Positions 12,787 through 23,216 of a stretch of DNA of 64,000 nucleotides are shown here, in pieces. Both the position numbers and the translations under genes were made by a program. The notes under the pieces are model-generated. The model was not told where the DNA came from. It searched no databases and saw only the letters and a program-made list of their open reading frames with translations. The first letter of the stretch is position 1. The number at the start of each line of letters is the position of its first letter. This DNA is from Epiperipatus broadwayi (Eukaryota; Onychophora; Udeonychophora; Euonychophora; Peripatidae), in the NCBI GenBank assembly GCA_028023455.1, contig JAQFVV010012423.1, positions 8,166,269-8,230,268 on the forward strand, given 5' to 3'.

Positions 12787-13775
12787 TGGTTTTTTTAAGG
12801 TATTATAGAAGAATCAAAGGGTCTCTTTTTAGTTAACAGGATTTCCTTTGCGCCATTTATTTCACATTATTTAATTAAAAATATAGTTTAGGTATTTGAT
12901 TAACTCATTATCTGTTATGCTCTTCAAATGAGGATTACATTGTTTTACTGTTTATTATTGTGTTGTCCAGCGTTTATGAAAAATAAACCAGCATGTAGAA
13001 AAAGTATTATTCATTTTCATGATCTAAAACATTATTTAGCAAGTGTTATGCTTATGCCTCATAAGTATTACGCTCTATTTTTATAATTGGGTAAAGAAAA
13101 TAATTATGCAATTGCATATCGACCAAACATTTATAGACTAAAAACTGACAAAAATATTATACTATATCTAAAAAAATATATAATTTATTTAACAAAACTA
13201 TACTCTAATTTTTAATTGAAAAAATGAAATCAAACAACAATACAAAAGAAAAAAAAAGTGAAAATGGACAAAAAAATATCTAAAATCTTTAGACAGTTTG
13301 TTCAAAATTTTAATATCTGATGAAGTTAAAAGTGGACACACTGTAGCAGCCTAGAGATAGACATAATACCCTTCTACTTCAAACTTAATTTAAATGAAAA
13401 TGCAGACTTCGTCCAGCTTTCACAGAGTTCAATTTCAGATGTCTTTATGACGATTCTGTTAGTGATATGACGTTAAATTTATTAGATAACCATCCTGGAA
13501 AGTGGCCATTATATTCTTTTCATCAAATGTGAATATGATCTGCTAATAAAAAATCTCTTCAAGTGATTCTTCCAGTGACCGATTACTCTTCCCCAGTAAA
13601 TGAACAAAGCAAAAAGTTGTTTTACTCTAAAAAGCATTTAAATAGGGGTGTGTGGTGTACTTATTATTAATGTTGTTTTCCTTCTAAGTGGAAACACTTG
13701 GGCTGTTGATTGTCCGAAATCAAGTTACTTGCTCACAGAAAGGAATATTTACAGTTGATGGAATCGCAAAAAAAA

Positions 13776-13905
13776 AATATTAATACTGATCAGACGATAA
13801 AGTACAGAAGACAAATAAAAATATTAATACTGAACAGATGATAAAGTACAGAAGACAAATAAAAATATTAATTCCTGAACAGACGATAAAGTACAGAAGA
13901 CAAAT
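13776..13905. repeat. Tandem array, about 44-bp unit, three copies
   Basis: Three head-to-tail copies start at 13776, 13820 and 13864. Each runs AATATTAATACTGA or a variant, then CAGACGATAAAGTACAGAAG and ACAAAT. The third copy has an inserted CC. The copies are nearly identical. Confidence 0.9.
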
Positions 13906-14739
13906 CAATTTTAATACATAATTGGCGCGAGATCCTTAAAAGAGTTGTATCATTTATATAATATTTCGTGAAACGTTATGAAATATTTCTAATACTGAAC
14001 AACAAATTTAAGGTTAAGGAAAGAATAACTTTTTTTAGGTGATTAAAATCAAAGTACTGTAAAAATAAACTTTGAATTAATTATTCTTAGTTTTTGTTAT
14101 CGAAAGGAAAATATTTCAAAAGAAATTTAATTAATACAAACTATATATACTAATTAAATTAGCAAAAGTAGGATCTACGCTAATTAAATTGCTAATCAGC
14201 TTAAGACGTATATAACTAACCAATTGGCCGAAACATTCCAGAAAAGAACAAAAAAATGGGAAAGTATACTAATTACAGCAGAATGGGAAACGCTTTTTTA
14301 TTCGGTCGTCTCCGAGACCAGCTTAGAAGCAGACGACGTGAAGCTGCGGGATAAAAAAAAAAAAAATCAGCGGAGAGACTTCTTTCCCAAGATCTCAGCG
14401 CCAGAAAGTCACCAAGTCGACTAGGAAATTAAACAGATCGTCCCGCCTTATGATTTTTATATGCTTCAAAGACCGTATAGACTATGAGAAAAGACTTTAA
14501 AGGTAATAGGAAATTGTATACTTTCCTATAAGTATATTAGATTATAAATAGTGTGGGAAATGATATTAGCTCACATCAAGTACAGAAAAGTATTTGCTGA
14601 ACTCTATGTTAAAAATAATACATATAAGGCATATTAAATCCTTAGTTTATTGCGTCCTCGATTTTACATTTCTTATTTTAATTGTTAGACTTACTCCTAC
14701 AATATTTATTTTTATTTTAATAGGGAATCAGTAGCTAAG

Positions 14740-16620
14740 ACATAGCACATGATGATGTGTTTCGTGTTAGGAGTAACACTTAAATTACCGAAAGCAATGA
14801 AAAAGTTTTAGGTTTAATAGAAATTATTTAAAAATGATGTAAGAAAGGCAGAACATTTAAGATGAATTAAAGATAAAGAAATAAATGATCCTCGCTTGGG
14901 CTGTCAAATTCAAAATAAGATATTTAATTTAATAGAAAAGTGAAAAATGAAATAATGAGAAAAATTAAGATTATACTTGAGATAAATATCGCATGGAACG
15001 ATTGATTTTTATAATAAGAATTGTTAAACTATTAGAAGAACCACAGAAAAAAAAAAGACATTATTGTATATTTCATTGGGTTTATATCTATTATAAATAG
15101 TTAAGCCATTAAGCATCACATAATTACCATCTCATATTAACACATAAATGTTTATAAACTACTGTATGGAGAGAGTTTTGCATTCTTTATCATAAATAGT
15201 ATAGGATTCGATTTAATTAACGTTAAGTCAGCAAATAAAAAATAAATGATTGGCGTGAAGAAACGTATGCTAATGGTTCTAATATCGTTATCAAAAGTAA
15301 AGGCTACAAGCAAGAATTTTTATTAAAAATCCAGTTGCATTTTTTTTGTACCATCGTTTGAATTTATTATTAGGAGAACTGGCTTCAGCTGTTCTAATGA
15401 TATTTTTTGGTATAATTAAAAGATTATATAACTTATTTTTGGATAGTTTCAGGGATTAGATATTTTAATGAAATATTTGATTAAATGCAGTTAAATTTGA
15501 CTTACATAAAATCAGAAATATACTAGAAGAGTTAAGTGAAGTAATAGAAGATTCTCAAACAAAGAGTGAGTCAAATTCTTTAATAGAAAGAATATGAACT
15601 AAATTTTGAATTTGTGTTAACAACTAGTATTTGGTACCGACCTTTTATCTGCAGTAAATAAAATAAATAAAAGTATACAAAAAAATCGACACCGATTTAA
15701 AAATTTAATAATGCCACTATTAAAAGAATTGGCAGATTATGTAAATTTTTTACATCCATGCCATTAATAGAAAGGACACTTGCTTCGAGATCTCGAAGAA
15801 ATGGGCTACGTAATACTAGCTTATTTGTATTTGCATATTTTATTATACATTTTATGAAGGCTATGAATATGAGGCATGGATCCTCGAAAACGTTAAGCCG
15901 ATAAACTTTAATACTAATTAATATCTTCTCTAATTAACAATTATATATTTTACATATAGTGAGAAGTAAAGCTATATTTATTATATAATTGTTTCTTAAA
16001 ATCAAAACTAATAACAAGTGAAATTTGTACAAAATATGATATTCCTCAACTCAAAAAAGTCAAATCAGGAAAACGAAAACGTTTGTTTATAAAGAAACTG
16101 ATAAATATACAAATAATCCTGAAACAAATTTGTATAGAAACTATTTTTTAGCAGTAACAGATTAAGGAATAATATCTTCATAAGAAAGATTTAAATAAAT
16201 TGAAGAGTATAAAACCTTTTTGGGTTTTCTTTACAATATTCCTAAATTAAAGACAATGAATAAGGATAATCCTAAGAAACAGCATATGGATTTAGCACTG
16301 AGAATGGTGATAATCGAAATATAAATAATGATAATTTAATTGACAAAATTAAAATATTTTGCACTATATATTATGTAGTATAAGTAATACGAATCAATTA
16401 CGATGTTTAAAAATGCTGACTAACCTGCATCATTTCTTTCGAATCTATTAGTTTATTTCATTAATTATCCCTATTGATATTGCATAGATTGAAAGCTGCT
16501 TTTTTCTGACTACTGTACAACTAAATGCAAGAGAGATTAAATTAATTTAACATTAAATTAGATTTTGACGATATAAGGATTTTGCCGGAAATCAATGCGC
16601 AGATTAAATTTTACGAGATA
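14740..16620 (+). pseudogene. hAT-superfamily transposase remnant, DUF4371/ZMYM1-like
   Basis: Frameshifted but nearly full-length cut-and-paste transposase. Reading across frames, the order of conserved blocks is right. KVLGLIEII and AEHLR-x-IKDKEI at about 14790-14880 correspond to the DUF4371 opening. QIQNKIFNLIEK follows at about 14905. At about 15290-15440 are KSKGYKQEFLLK and the region matching the VPCxxHSLNL block, then a segment like FFGIIKRLYNLF. At about 15530-15700 come TKSESNSLIERI, a match to the FEFVL-x-x-x-IWY block, and LLSAVNKINKSIQK. At about 16090-16260 comes ETDKYTNNPETNLYRNYFLA. At about 16435-16580 is the C-terminal dimerisation block (LIIPIDIA, then MQERLN, then LDFDDI). 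Many stops and shifts make it inactive. No 8-bp target duplication or matching ends were identified; a candidate end near 16818 (CCCCTGCATATC) is unconfirmed. Confidence 0.78.
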
Positions 16621-16624
16621 GTTT

Positions 16625-18270
16625 TTTTTTAAATTAATACTTTTCTTAATTTTTGTAAATTTTTTAATTTCTCCTATGAATTTTCTACAATTTTATAATA
16701 TTTTAAATTATTTAATCTATGTAATTTTATTATTGAATTTTTTTTATGCAAGCATATGAAAAGTATTTTAATTTTTGGTTAAAATTTGGATAAAAATTGT
16801 ATAATATATATTTTTGAAACCCCCTGCATATCATGATTGATCCTAGCGGCAGCCCAGTCTCACCTCCCTTTTAAAGTTTACGAAATAGATGTTCGTTAGA
16901 GATATAAAACATAAATACCACAAACCGATAACAGATTATCCTATTAGCTACTAATGCTTAGTATTACAGATTTTAAATGTATTCAAATCATCCTTCAGAA
17001 ATAATCAAAACTATTTTTAAAAACAAAACAATTATAATTCATACATATTTATGAAGAGAATCAAATTATTCTTTATCCAAAATACTTGTTTTATTATATG
17101 TTTTATAATTGTTTTTAATCATATTCGTTAAAATTACATTTCTTATTGATTTATTTTCATTCAAGAAGTAATTTATATTTATTTGATTGAAGAAGTTAAA
17201 TAAATTTCTATTCAATGCCTTCCGAGTAAAAAATGTGAATTTTTCTCTACTGACCAGATGTAAACTTATGTAACTAATAATACTTTTAAACTCAATTTTA
17301 TAGAAAAAAGAAGTTATGCACCATTTACATTAACATATAGGGCATATCACCCAATGGATTGCATGGCTCAAAAATGGTAGCCATCGTGTTGAGATATTCC
17401 TATGCCATAGATTTCTTATGCTCTAGATAAATTGGCAATAGACCCCCCCCCCCAATATTGAGCATTTCCTTTTTCCATGTATATTCATGTGATTCTTCAC
17501 CAGATAGACGGACATTCCTGTAATGGGCAAAGATCATTACATTTCTTCTCTAATAATATCATGTTACAGATATAAATTCCTGTAATCATGATTTTTTTTA
17601 ATGTTAACATTCTTATTTTGCATTGATCACATCAGTATATCTGATAAACTAGCATTGGTTTGGATGGGAACTTTTGGCCGGGAGTTAAAAAAATTGAGTG
17701 TTTTAAATATGCAATTCTATGCAGTATATTACATTTAGTAAGATATTAAAAATAATATTAAAATATATTAAATTTATCCATCTGAGCATATAATAATAAA
17801 TGTTAAACAATGAATTCAGTCCTTAAATTTTTTGTGTTTTTGTATGTGTGTAATAAACATGTTTTATATCTTAATTTTGGGGAGGACTTGTTTTATTATC
17901 TTTATTAATTTTATTTTGAAATCAATGATTAAAAAGGCTTAAGTTTGGAATTTTATATCTTAAACCTCAGTTTCTCCATGAACTAGCAACTAGGGTTAAC
18001 AGTCAATTAAAATTTGAACCTCATCCATACATGTCTGCCTATTGCATAAATTTTTCTAGGTTCAAATAGCCTAGTGGTGCCCTGAGAGAGGGCATAGTAT
18101 TATTTTTAAAATCTTGTTTGTATTATAATTTTAATTTATATATGCATGCTATACATATAAAAACATTTGTGTTATATATGTGTGTTGAAAAGTATTATAC
18201 ACATGTGGTTACAAGTGGTTCAATAACGATATATATTCAATTGTTATTAATTTTCTTTTTTTCTGAGTCG
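16625..18270. other. AT-rich flank, no gene seen
   Basis: No frame above 60 codons and no motif is visible. A C homopolymer at 17443-17452 and a GC-richer patch at 17340-17420 are the only departures from background. Confidence 0.4.
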
Positions 18271-18275
18271 GTGTA

Positions 18276-18813
18276 ATATCTGGTGATTAATGAATATATA
18301 GCAAAGTTAGTATTTTTAATATAAAAATAAATCGTAGATATAATAAAATATCTTTACTAACAACAAAATGATATATAACAATAGCTGTAATATAGTCATA
18401 TAATCATCACAAATAAAACATATAAAAGCTCTTTTCGGCAAATTTTAAATTTTTGCCCTTTTCAATATGGCTTAATTACAAAAATAACCTATACTGCATT
18501 TTTATTTGTGATGATTATATGACTATATTACAGCTATTGTTATATATCATTTTGTTGTTAGTAAAGATATTTTATTATATCTATGATTTATTTTTAATTT
18601 GAATAAGCAACATAAAAAGGATTTATTCCTTGTATTTTAGATATTTTTAATAAGTAGCTTTATTACTCCTTAGCATGCTGTCAGTATATTTACTATATCA
18701 TATTCATGGCATATAGTGGTGTGATTAAATATTGAAAGCATGCTAGGCAGTAATAAAGTTAAATATTAAATAAATCTACTTTTTTGTGAATATATTCATT
18801 AATTACCAGATAT
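18276..18813. repeat. Nested palindromic (foldback) repeats
   Basis: There are three inverted-repeat pairs. The outer pair is ATATCTGGTGATTAATGAAT at 18276-18295, mirrored at 18794-18813 with one difference. Inside it, a 96-bp arm at 18323-18418 is mirrored at 18500-18595 with only one or two mismatches, around an 81-nt spacer. A second inner hairpin has CTTTATTACTCCTTAGCATG at 18658 mirrored at 18739-18758. Such arms are typical of MITE/foldback transposons inserted one within another. The near-perfect 96-bp arms suggest a recent event. Confidence 0.85.
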
Positions 18814-21535
18814 AACAATATACATTCTATTCTAATCAATGATTGTTAACAAAACACGAGCTATTATATGTTATATACATTGTACATGAGGGAAGCTTGG
18901 AAGAAAATATACTATAGTTAGAAATTCCACTGCACATTAAACTTTTTGATGCACCTAGAATTTTAGAAAAAGAAATAACCAAGTTAGTCACCATGAATTA
19001 AAATTCAATAACATATAGCCTTGTTTCACTTCAAGGAGCTGCTCTTCTAAATCTTCTCCGTTGCAGTCAATCTGTTTAATTAAATTTAACTAGAGTTTTA
19101 TTTTTAGCTAAAAATATTCAACATATACTTGATGAAGAGTCCAGATCAAATAAAATTATCACCATTCAGATATTATCATTAAAAAAAATAAAGTATTTAA
19201 TTTCTTGCTTTTATTGTCTTTCATGTTTCCTTTATTAAAATTATTTTATTACTGAGAATCTATTAGCATAACGATTTAATTTTTATCTGGAATCCCGTTT
19301 TCAGGAGGAGGGGAGAGATTATAGGATTATTTTCTGTATATCAAACTATTGTTTCAAATGTAATTTAGAAGTTTATATTTATTGATTGTATTACTTTTTC
19401 AAGACGAACCATAAGATATTCAATCTGATAAAGGTATCCAAAAATGATAGCTTTTTTAATGTCGAGATTGGCATACTGTTTATCCCATTAGATGGTGTAG
19501 TTTAATAATATGTCCAATCTTACATATAATCATTTGTCTTGAAATAATTGTAAAAATAAATATACTCCCCAGAATCTAAACTCAGTTAACTAATCAGAAT
19601 AAAATAGAAAAATCAAACCATAAAATATAGAAAAGTTACAAATAATTTTTTCTTCTTGAATCAATCCAGAGTATTAAATTCTATGCTTTATATATTATAT
19701 GTTGAGACAGATTGATGTTGTGGCACACAACATGGTGTATGTATGCATATATATTTAAAACTTAAAAAGAAAAAGTAGAAATAGACACAGACAAAATGCA
19801 ATATATAATTATTTGAAAATAAAGATTAAATAACATTATTTTAAATCAAATATCTAAGATTAAACATATTTGAATAGATCTACAACATAAATGAGAATTT
19901 TCATTATTAAAATAAAGTGTTAAATAATGTAATACTTAGAAAGAAAAAGAATAAAAAGTAAAAATTTATATATTGTTTTGTAATAGGGTTATTTTGATTA
20001 TAAATTTATATTTTTAGATATCTATGTGAATAAATGATAACTAACTTAATAAATTGTAATTAAGTGATTAACTTTTGAAAATCAACAAGGTACAGTAAAA
20101 TTATTTTTTTTTTAAAAAATAAGTATTTGTTGTTTGATTTCATTGCATCATGGCTTCAGAAAGTTATTTAAGCTATAATTAAACAAAACATTTGTTGGAT
20201 TGACAAATATCAAAGCAAATAGAAATAAAGGAGAAAAATAAGCAATATCACTGTACAAAGCAATTATAGATGGAAAAATGACATTCATGGGGAAAAAAAT
20301 CACTGTTTTATTGGAACGTTAAGAATGAAACATCAGAATAACCATGAGAATGTAAGCTTGTCTTGAAAGTTGCCTAAATAGAAATCGTTTAGAAGCCTGT
20401 CTGATGAGAGCTTGTTTTGAACCTGCCAAAAAAACTTGTGTTAACTTTAAATGCATTTTCTCACCTATAGATATAACTGATCAACAGCATGTATTTATTT
20501 TCAATATTATGTACAGAACTAGAAATTATATAAAAATATAAATGTTAAAGTATAGATTAATAATTTATCAATGTACATGTTAGAAGGAAATTAACCTTTA
20601 AACCTGTGCTATTCATTTTAGTGTAGTTAAAGTAGTAAAATTTGAAGAGTACCAAAATAATTGAACTTTTATCATCAAATAATAATAATTTAAATAGTTA
20701 CCAAAGCTGCAATTAGTTTTACAGCACATTTCAAAATGAAAAGTACCCCTAAAAAGCGAAAACACCTGTTCAAAGAAGGTGAAAACTGATTCATCTGAAG
20801 GAACATAGAATAGAATACTTCAAAATAATCCAGAAATTAATCTCCTACATGTGTGCAGAAAAGAAAGAAGTTTTATTTTTCATTTAACCCATCGAGAATG
20901 TGGTAGAACTATATGTAAGTTTATGATTTTTTGAACTCAGGAAAAAGTTGAAAATCAAAAGTACCTGAGTGAGAATTTTATTTTTGACAAATTCATTAAT
21001 CAATTTTTTTTTATAATGTTAAGATTTATAAAGCATTTTATTATTATCATATATATATATTTGTTCGCATTTTTATCAAATCAAGCAGAACTTTATTAAC
21101 CAGAACAAAGTTAATTCAGTACAATTTATTGAAAAATACTAATATTGGAAAATTTGATTTTAAAAATAATGAAAGTATCTAGCAATAAGATAGATAAATT
21201 CTTACTATAACAATATGTTATTAAAAACGCTATAAGTGATACAAAAACCAAGATCAATTCATTCCTATTAAAACTTAGAGAAATAAAAAGATTATATAAA
21301 ATAATAAGAAAAGAGAAGTTTGAAATGTGATGCTTATTTTTTTAGTTTTTTAAGGCATATTTCAAATAATTGTTAAATAGTATGTTATTTTTTAAAAATG
21401 GAATTAGTATAAAGAAGATAGTATCACCTATGATATTAATCATAAAATTGATTTTGGATGAAGTGTTTTTATAGAAATAACTTAATATTAAAAATAATAT
21501 AGTCCTATATTTTTGAAAAGGAAGGCTATTAATAG
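18814..21535. other. AT-rich flank, no gene seen
   Basis: No open frame of note on either strand. Poly-A and poly-T runs and A/T dinucleotide tracts only; nothing assignable. Confidence 0.4.
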
Positions 21536-21539
21536 ATGT

Positions 21540-21940
21540 GTTTTATGACTGCTTACTTATGAATATGAGACTCAGATATTTAATAGAAATTAATATAAAA
21601 ACTTCAGACCACTTAATGAAGAATGGAGAGATGTATGTGGGACTAACAAGAAAGGGTTAAAAGCAAAATACTTGTGAGAGCAAATAGATATTAAAAAACT
21701 GAAATGGAGTTGGGTTGGACATATTGCTAGAAGAAATTATAATAGATGGACAATTGAAGTCTTAAGCTGGATCGCAAGAGATGTAAAATACTTAGAAAAA
21801 GACAAATATGTGAGATGGATGAATTAAATAAGGAAGTTTGTTGGTGTATTATGAAGAAGAGAAACTATGGATAGAGAAACTGGATTAAACTTGAAGAGAC
21901 CTTCATTCTTCCATAGATTGGTAAATGGATAATATTTTTC
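21540..21940 (+). pseudogene. LINE reverse-transcriptase C-terminal remnant
   Basis: Decayed 3' end of a non-LTR retrotransposon ORF2. Across frames the order matches the common RTE/Jockey-type ending. RMERCMWD and RVKSK at about 21625-21665 correspond to the RRMERxMLGVSLxDRxR block. KKLKWSWVGHIARRNYNRWT (about 21690-21755) is the LKWxWxGHxAR-x-x-x-x-RW block. EVLSWIARD and KYVRWMN correspond to VLEWxPR...RPPxRWxDD. KLEETFIL near 21895 is the usual L-E-E-x-F/Y-I end. Stops and frameshifts are present. Upstream RT motifs (YADD) were not found, so this is a 5'-truncated copy as LINEs usually leave. Clade assignment beyond LINE is uncertain. Confidence 0.75.
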
Positions 21941-22851
21941 TGCAATAAATTGTTAATGATTGAAAATAATGATTTCATAATGAGCTAGATCTTCACAAGC
22001 ACCTTTTCCTTTTTGAAAATCAGTTTATCCATTACAGCTTAATTTCCCATTACTATTTGGGATAACTGATAATAAAATTGGAAAAAGACTATTTTATTTC
22101 AAATATAGTTCTGTATAAAGAAAAATCCTAAGCAGGGTAAAGAACCATGATATTTGTAAATGCTCACCTGAAAGAAAATAATAAAAACAAAAATAATTTT
22201 TTTTTGCTGAGAAAATTAATTTAAAATGAGAAGAAAAACACAACAATTAAGACATAACATATAAGAAATGGTTATAAGGAGAAAATTTATTTTAAAATTT
22301 AAAAAAATCAATAGAATGAAAAAAGAAAAAGGGGCAAAGATTAGAAATCAATACAAATGGTAATATATTAAATCTTAAAAGTGATAATATTTCTTTATTT
22401 GCATACATATATCAGACTATGTTCAGTTATAGCTAAACATGGGTTTTTCCATCATTTTTTCACCGTTTCTAACAAAAAAATGTTCTGAATTAAAATAACA
22501 AGGTTTTATTTATTATTCTTTCAAGATTTTTTATTATTATCGGATGTTAATGTGAGTTTTTAGTTATATTAATTCACAGTTGCTGTATTTCCAAAACATC
22601 TTTATTTGGGTTTCTTTTATTTTACAAGGATATTATATTAGTTTGAACTTCAACTCATTCACTTCTCATTTTATCTTTAAACAAATAAAACTTTGAATTA
22701 ACAAACACTCGCTTGGTTAGAAAAACCGCTTCTTGGGTAAAATTAGAATAACTAATTTATTGTCAGTATAAAAGCTGAGTGACTCCCAATTGCAGTATTT
22801 TGATGTTATTTAAATTTTTTTCTGACTTTTCTTGAATAATTAATCTTCTTA
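21941..22851. other. 3' flank of the SLC22 gene, no other gene seen
   Basis: AT-rich sequence downstream (minus-strand sense) of the transporter stop codon. It should contain the 3' UTR and its end. No other coding signal is seen. Confidence 0.4.
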
Positions 22852-22857
22852 TTTATT
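22852..22857 (-). promoter_or_regulatory. Candidate poly(A) signal of the SLC22 gene
   Basis: On the minus strand AATAAA lies about 77 nt past the proposed stop codon at 22934. AATAAA is frequent by chance in such AT-rich DNA, and another occurs near 22757, so this is only the nearest candidate. Confidence 0.3.
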
Positions 22858-22933
22858 GATGTGAAAAATAGAGTACAAAATGTTTGCTGACAATTTAAAA
22901 AAAAAAAGGCAGCCTCTTTTTTGAATCCATTAT

Positions 22934-23000
22934 TCATAATGAAGTTTCTTTTTCCGTAACAGCTTCTGAAAGTAATTTTGTTGGGCAAATTTTTCTTTCT
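22934..23000 (-). CDS. SLC22-family transporter, last coding exon (C-terminal tail)
   Basis: Proposed terminal exon of the transporter. On the minus strand the 128-bp exon ends in a codon-splitting AG. Eighty-eight bases later a strong acceptor (TTACTTTTTTTATATAG) is followed by A, restoring AGA (Arg). The frame then runs ERKICPTKLLSE, AVTEKETSL and a TGA stop at 22936-22934. The joined tail is short, charged and cytosolic, like other SLC22 C-termini after membrane helix 12. It ends T-S-L, a class I PDZ-ligand pattern of the kind found on several organic cation and anion transporters. A longer frame here (22806-22988) is in another register; using the acceptor at about 22976 would also keep phase but gives a Phe-rich unrelated tail. 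I favour the present reading because of the better pyrimidine tract and tail. The call is inference without transcript support. Confidence 0.68.
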
Positions 23001-23088
23001 CTATATAAAAAAAGTAATAATAATAAATTACTTTATAATTAATAAATAAAATTTTGATTCAAGGAAAATAATAATGTCTGAATTTTAC
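23001..23088 (-). other. 88-bp SLC22 intron
   Basis: Starts GTAAAATTC after codon-splitting AG and ends in a T-rich tract with TATATAG. It is much shorter than the other introns of this gene in the window (6.6 and 21.2 kb). Confidence 0.6.
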
Positions 23089-23216
23089 CTGTATAAATCT
23101 TTGACATCTTGTAAACTGTCAGGAAGGGTCTTGTTAAGAGTTTCAGGTAGTAATAATATCATAAAACCTGCCATTAAAGAAAGGACACCAAACGTTACAG
23201 GCAGGATCACACCATG
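23089..23216 (-). CDS. SLC22-family transporter, exon encoding TM12 and the start of the tail
   Basis: 128-bp coding exon. The acceptor TTATTTTGCAG precedes HGVILPVTFGVLSLMAG, continuing to FMILLLPETLNKTLPDSL and DVKDLY, and ends AG before GTAAAATT. It encodes the last membrane helix of the major-facilitator fold and the LPET(L)-x-x-x-LP-(D/E)(T/S)-(L/I) signature that is nearly diagnostic for SLC22 organic ion transporters, followed by the start of the cytosolic tail. It begins in phase 0, which matches the preceding 182-bp exon ending on a complete codon, and leaves two bases for the next exon. The corresponding vertebrate SLC22A4/A5 exon is of similar size (about 136 bp as I recall). It has no stops and a normal domain sequence, so it looks functional. 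The substrate cannot be read from this fragment. Confidence 0.93.

Larger units (their letters stand above)
11831..14735. other. AT-rich flank with two tandem arrays, no gene seen
   Basis: Outside the arrays at 12662-12786 and 13776-13905 no gene is visible. The frame at 12023-12211 is Phe/Ser/Leu-rich with no motif. The frame at 14224-14424 lies in a slightly CpG-richer patch just upstream of the hAT transposase remnant; it may be that element's 5' region rather than a separate gene. Confidence 0.4.

Noticed and set aside
22806-22988. 60-codon minus frame at the end of the SLC22 gene
   Set aside because: Phe/Lys/Asn-rich and in a different register from the tail obtained through the better acceptor at 23001; taken as a chance frame over the last exon and 3' UTR.
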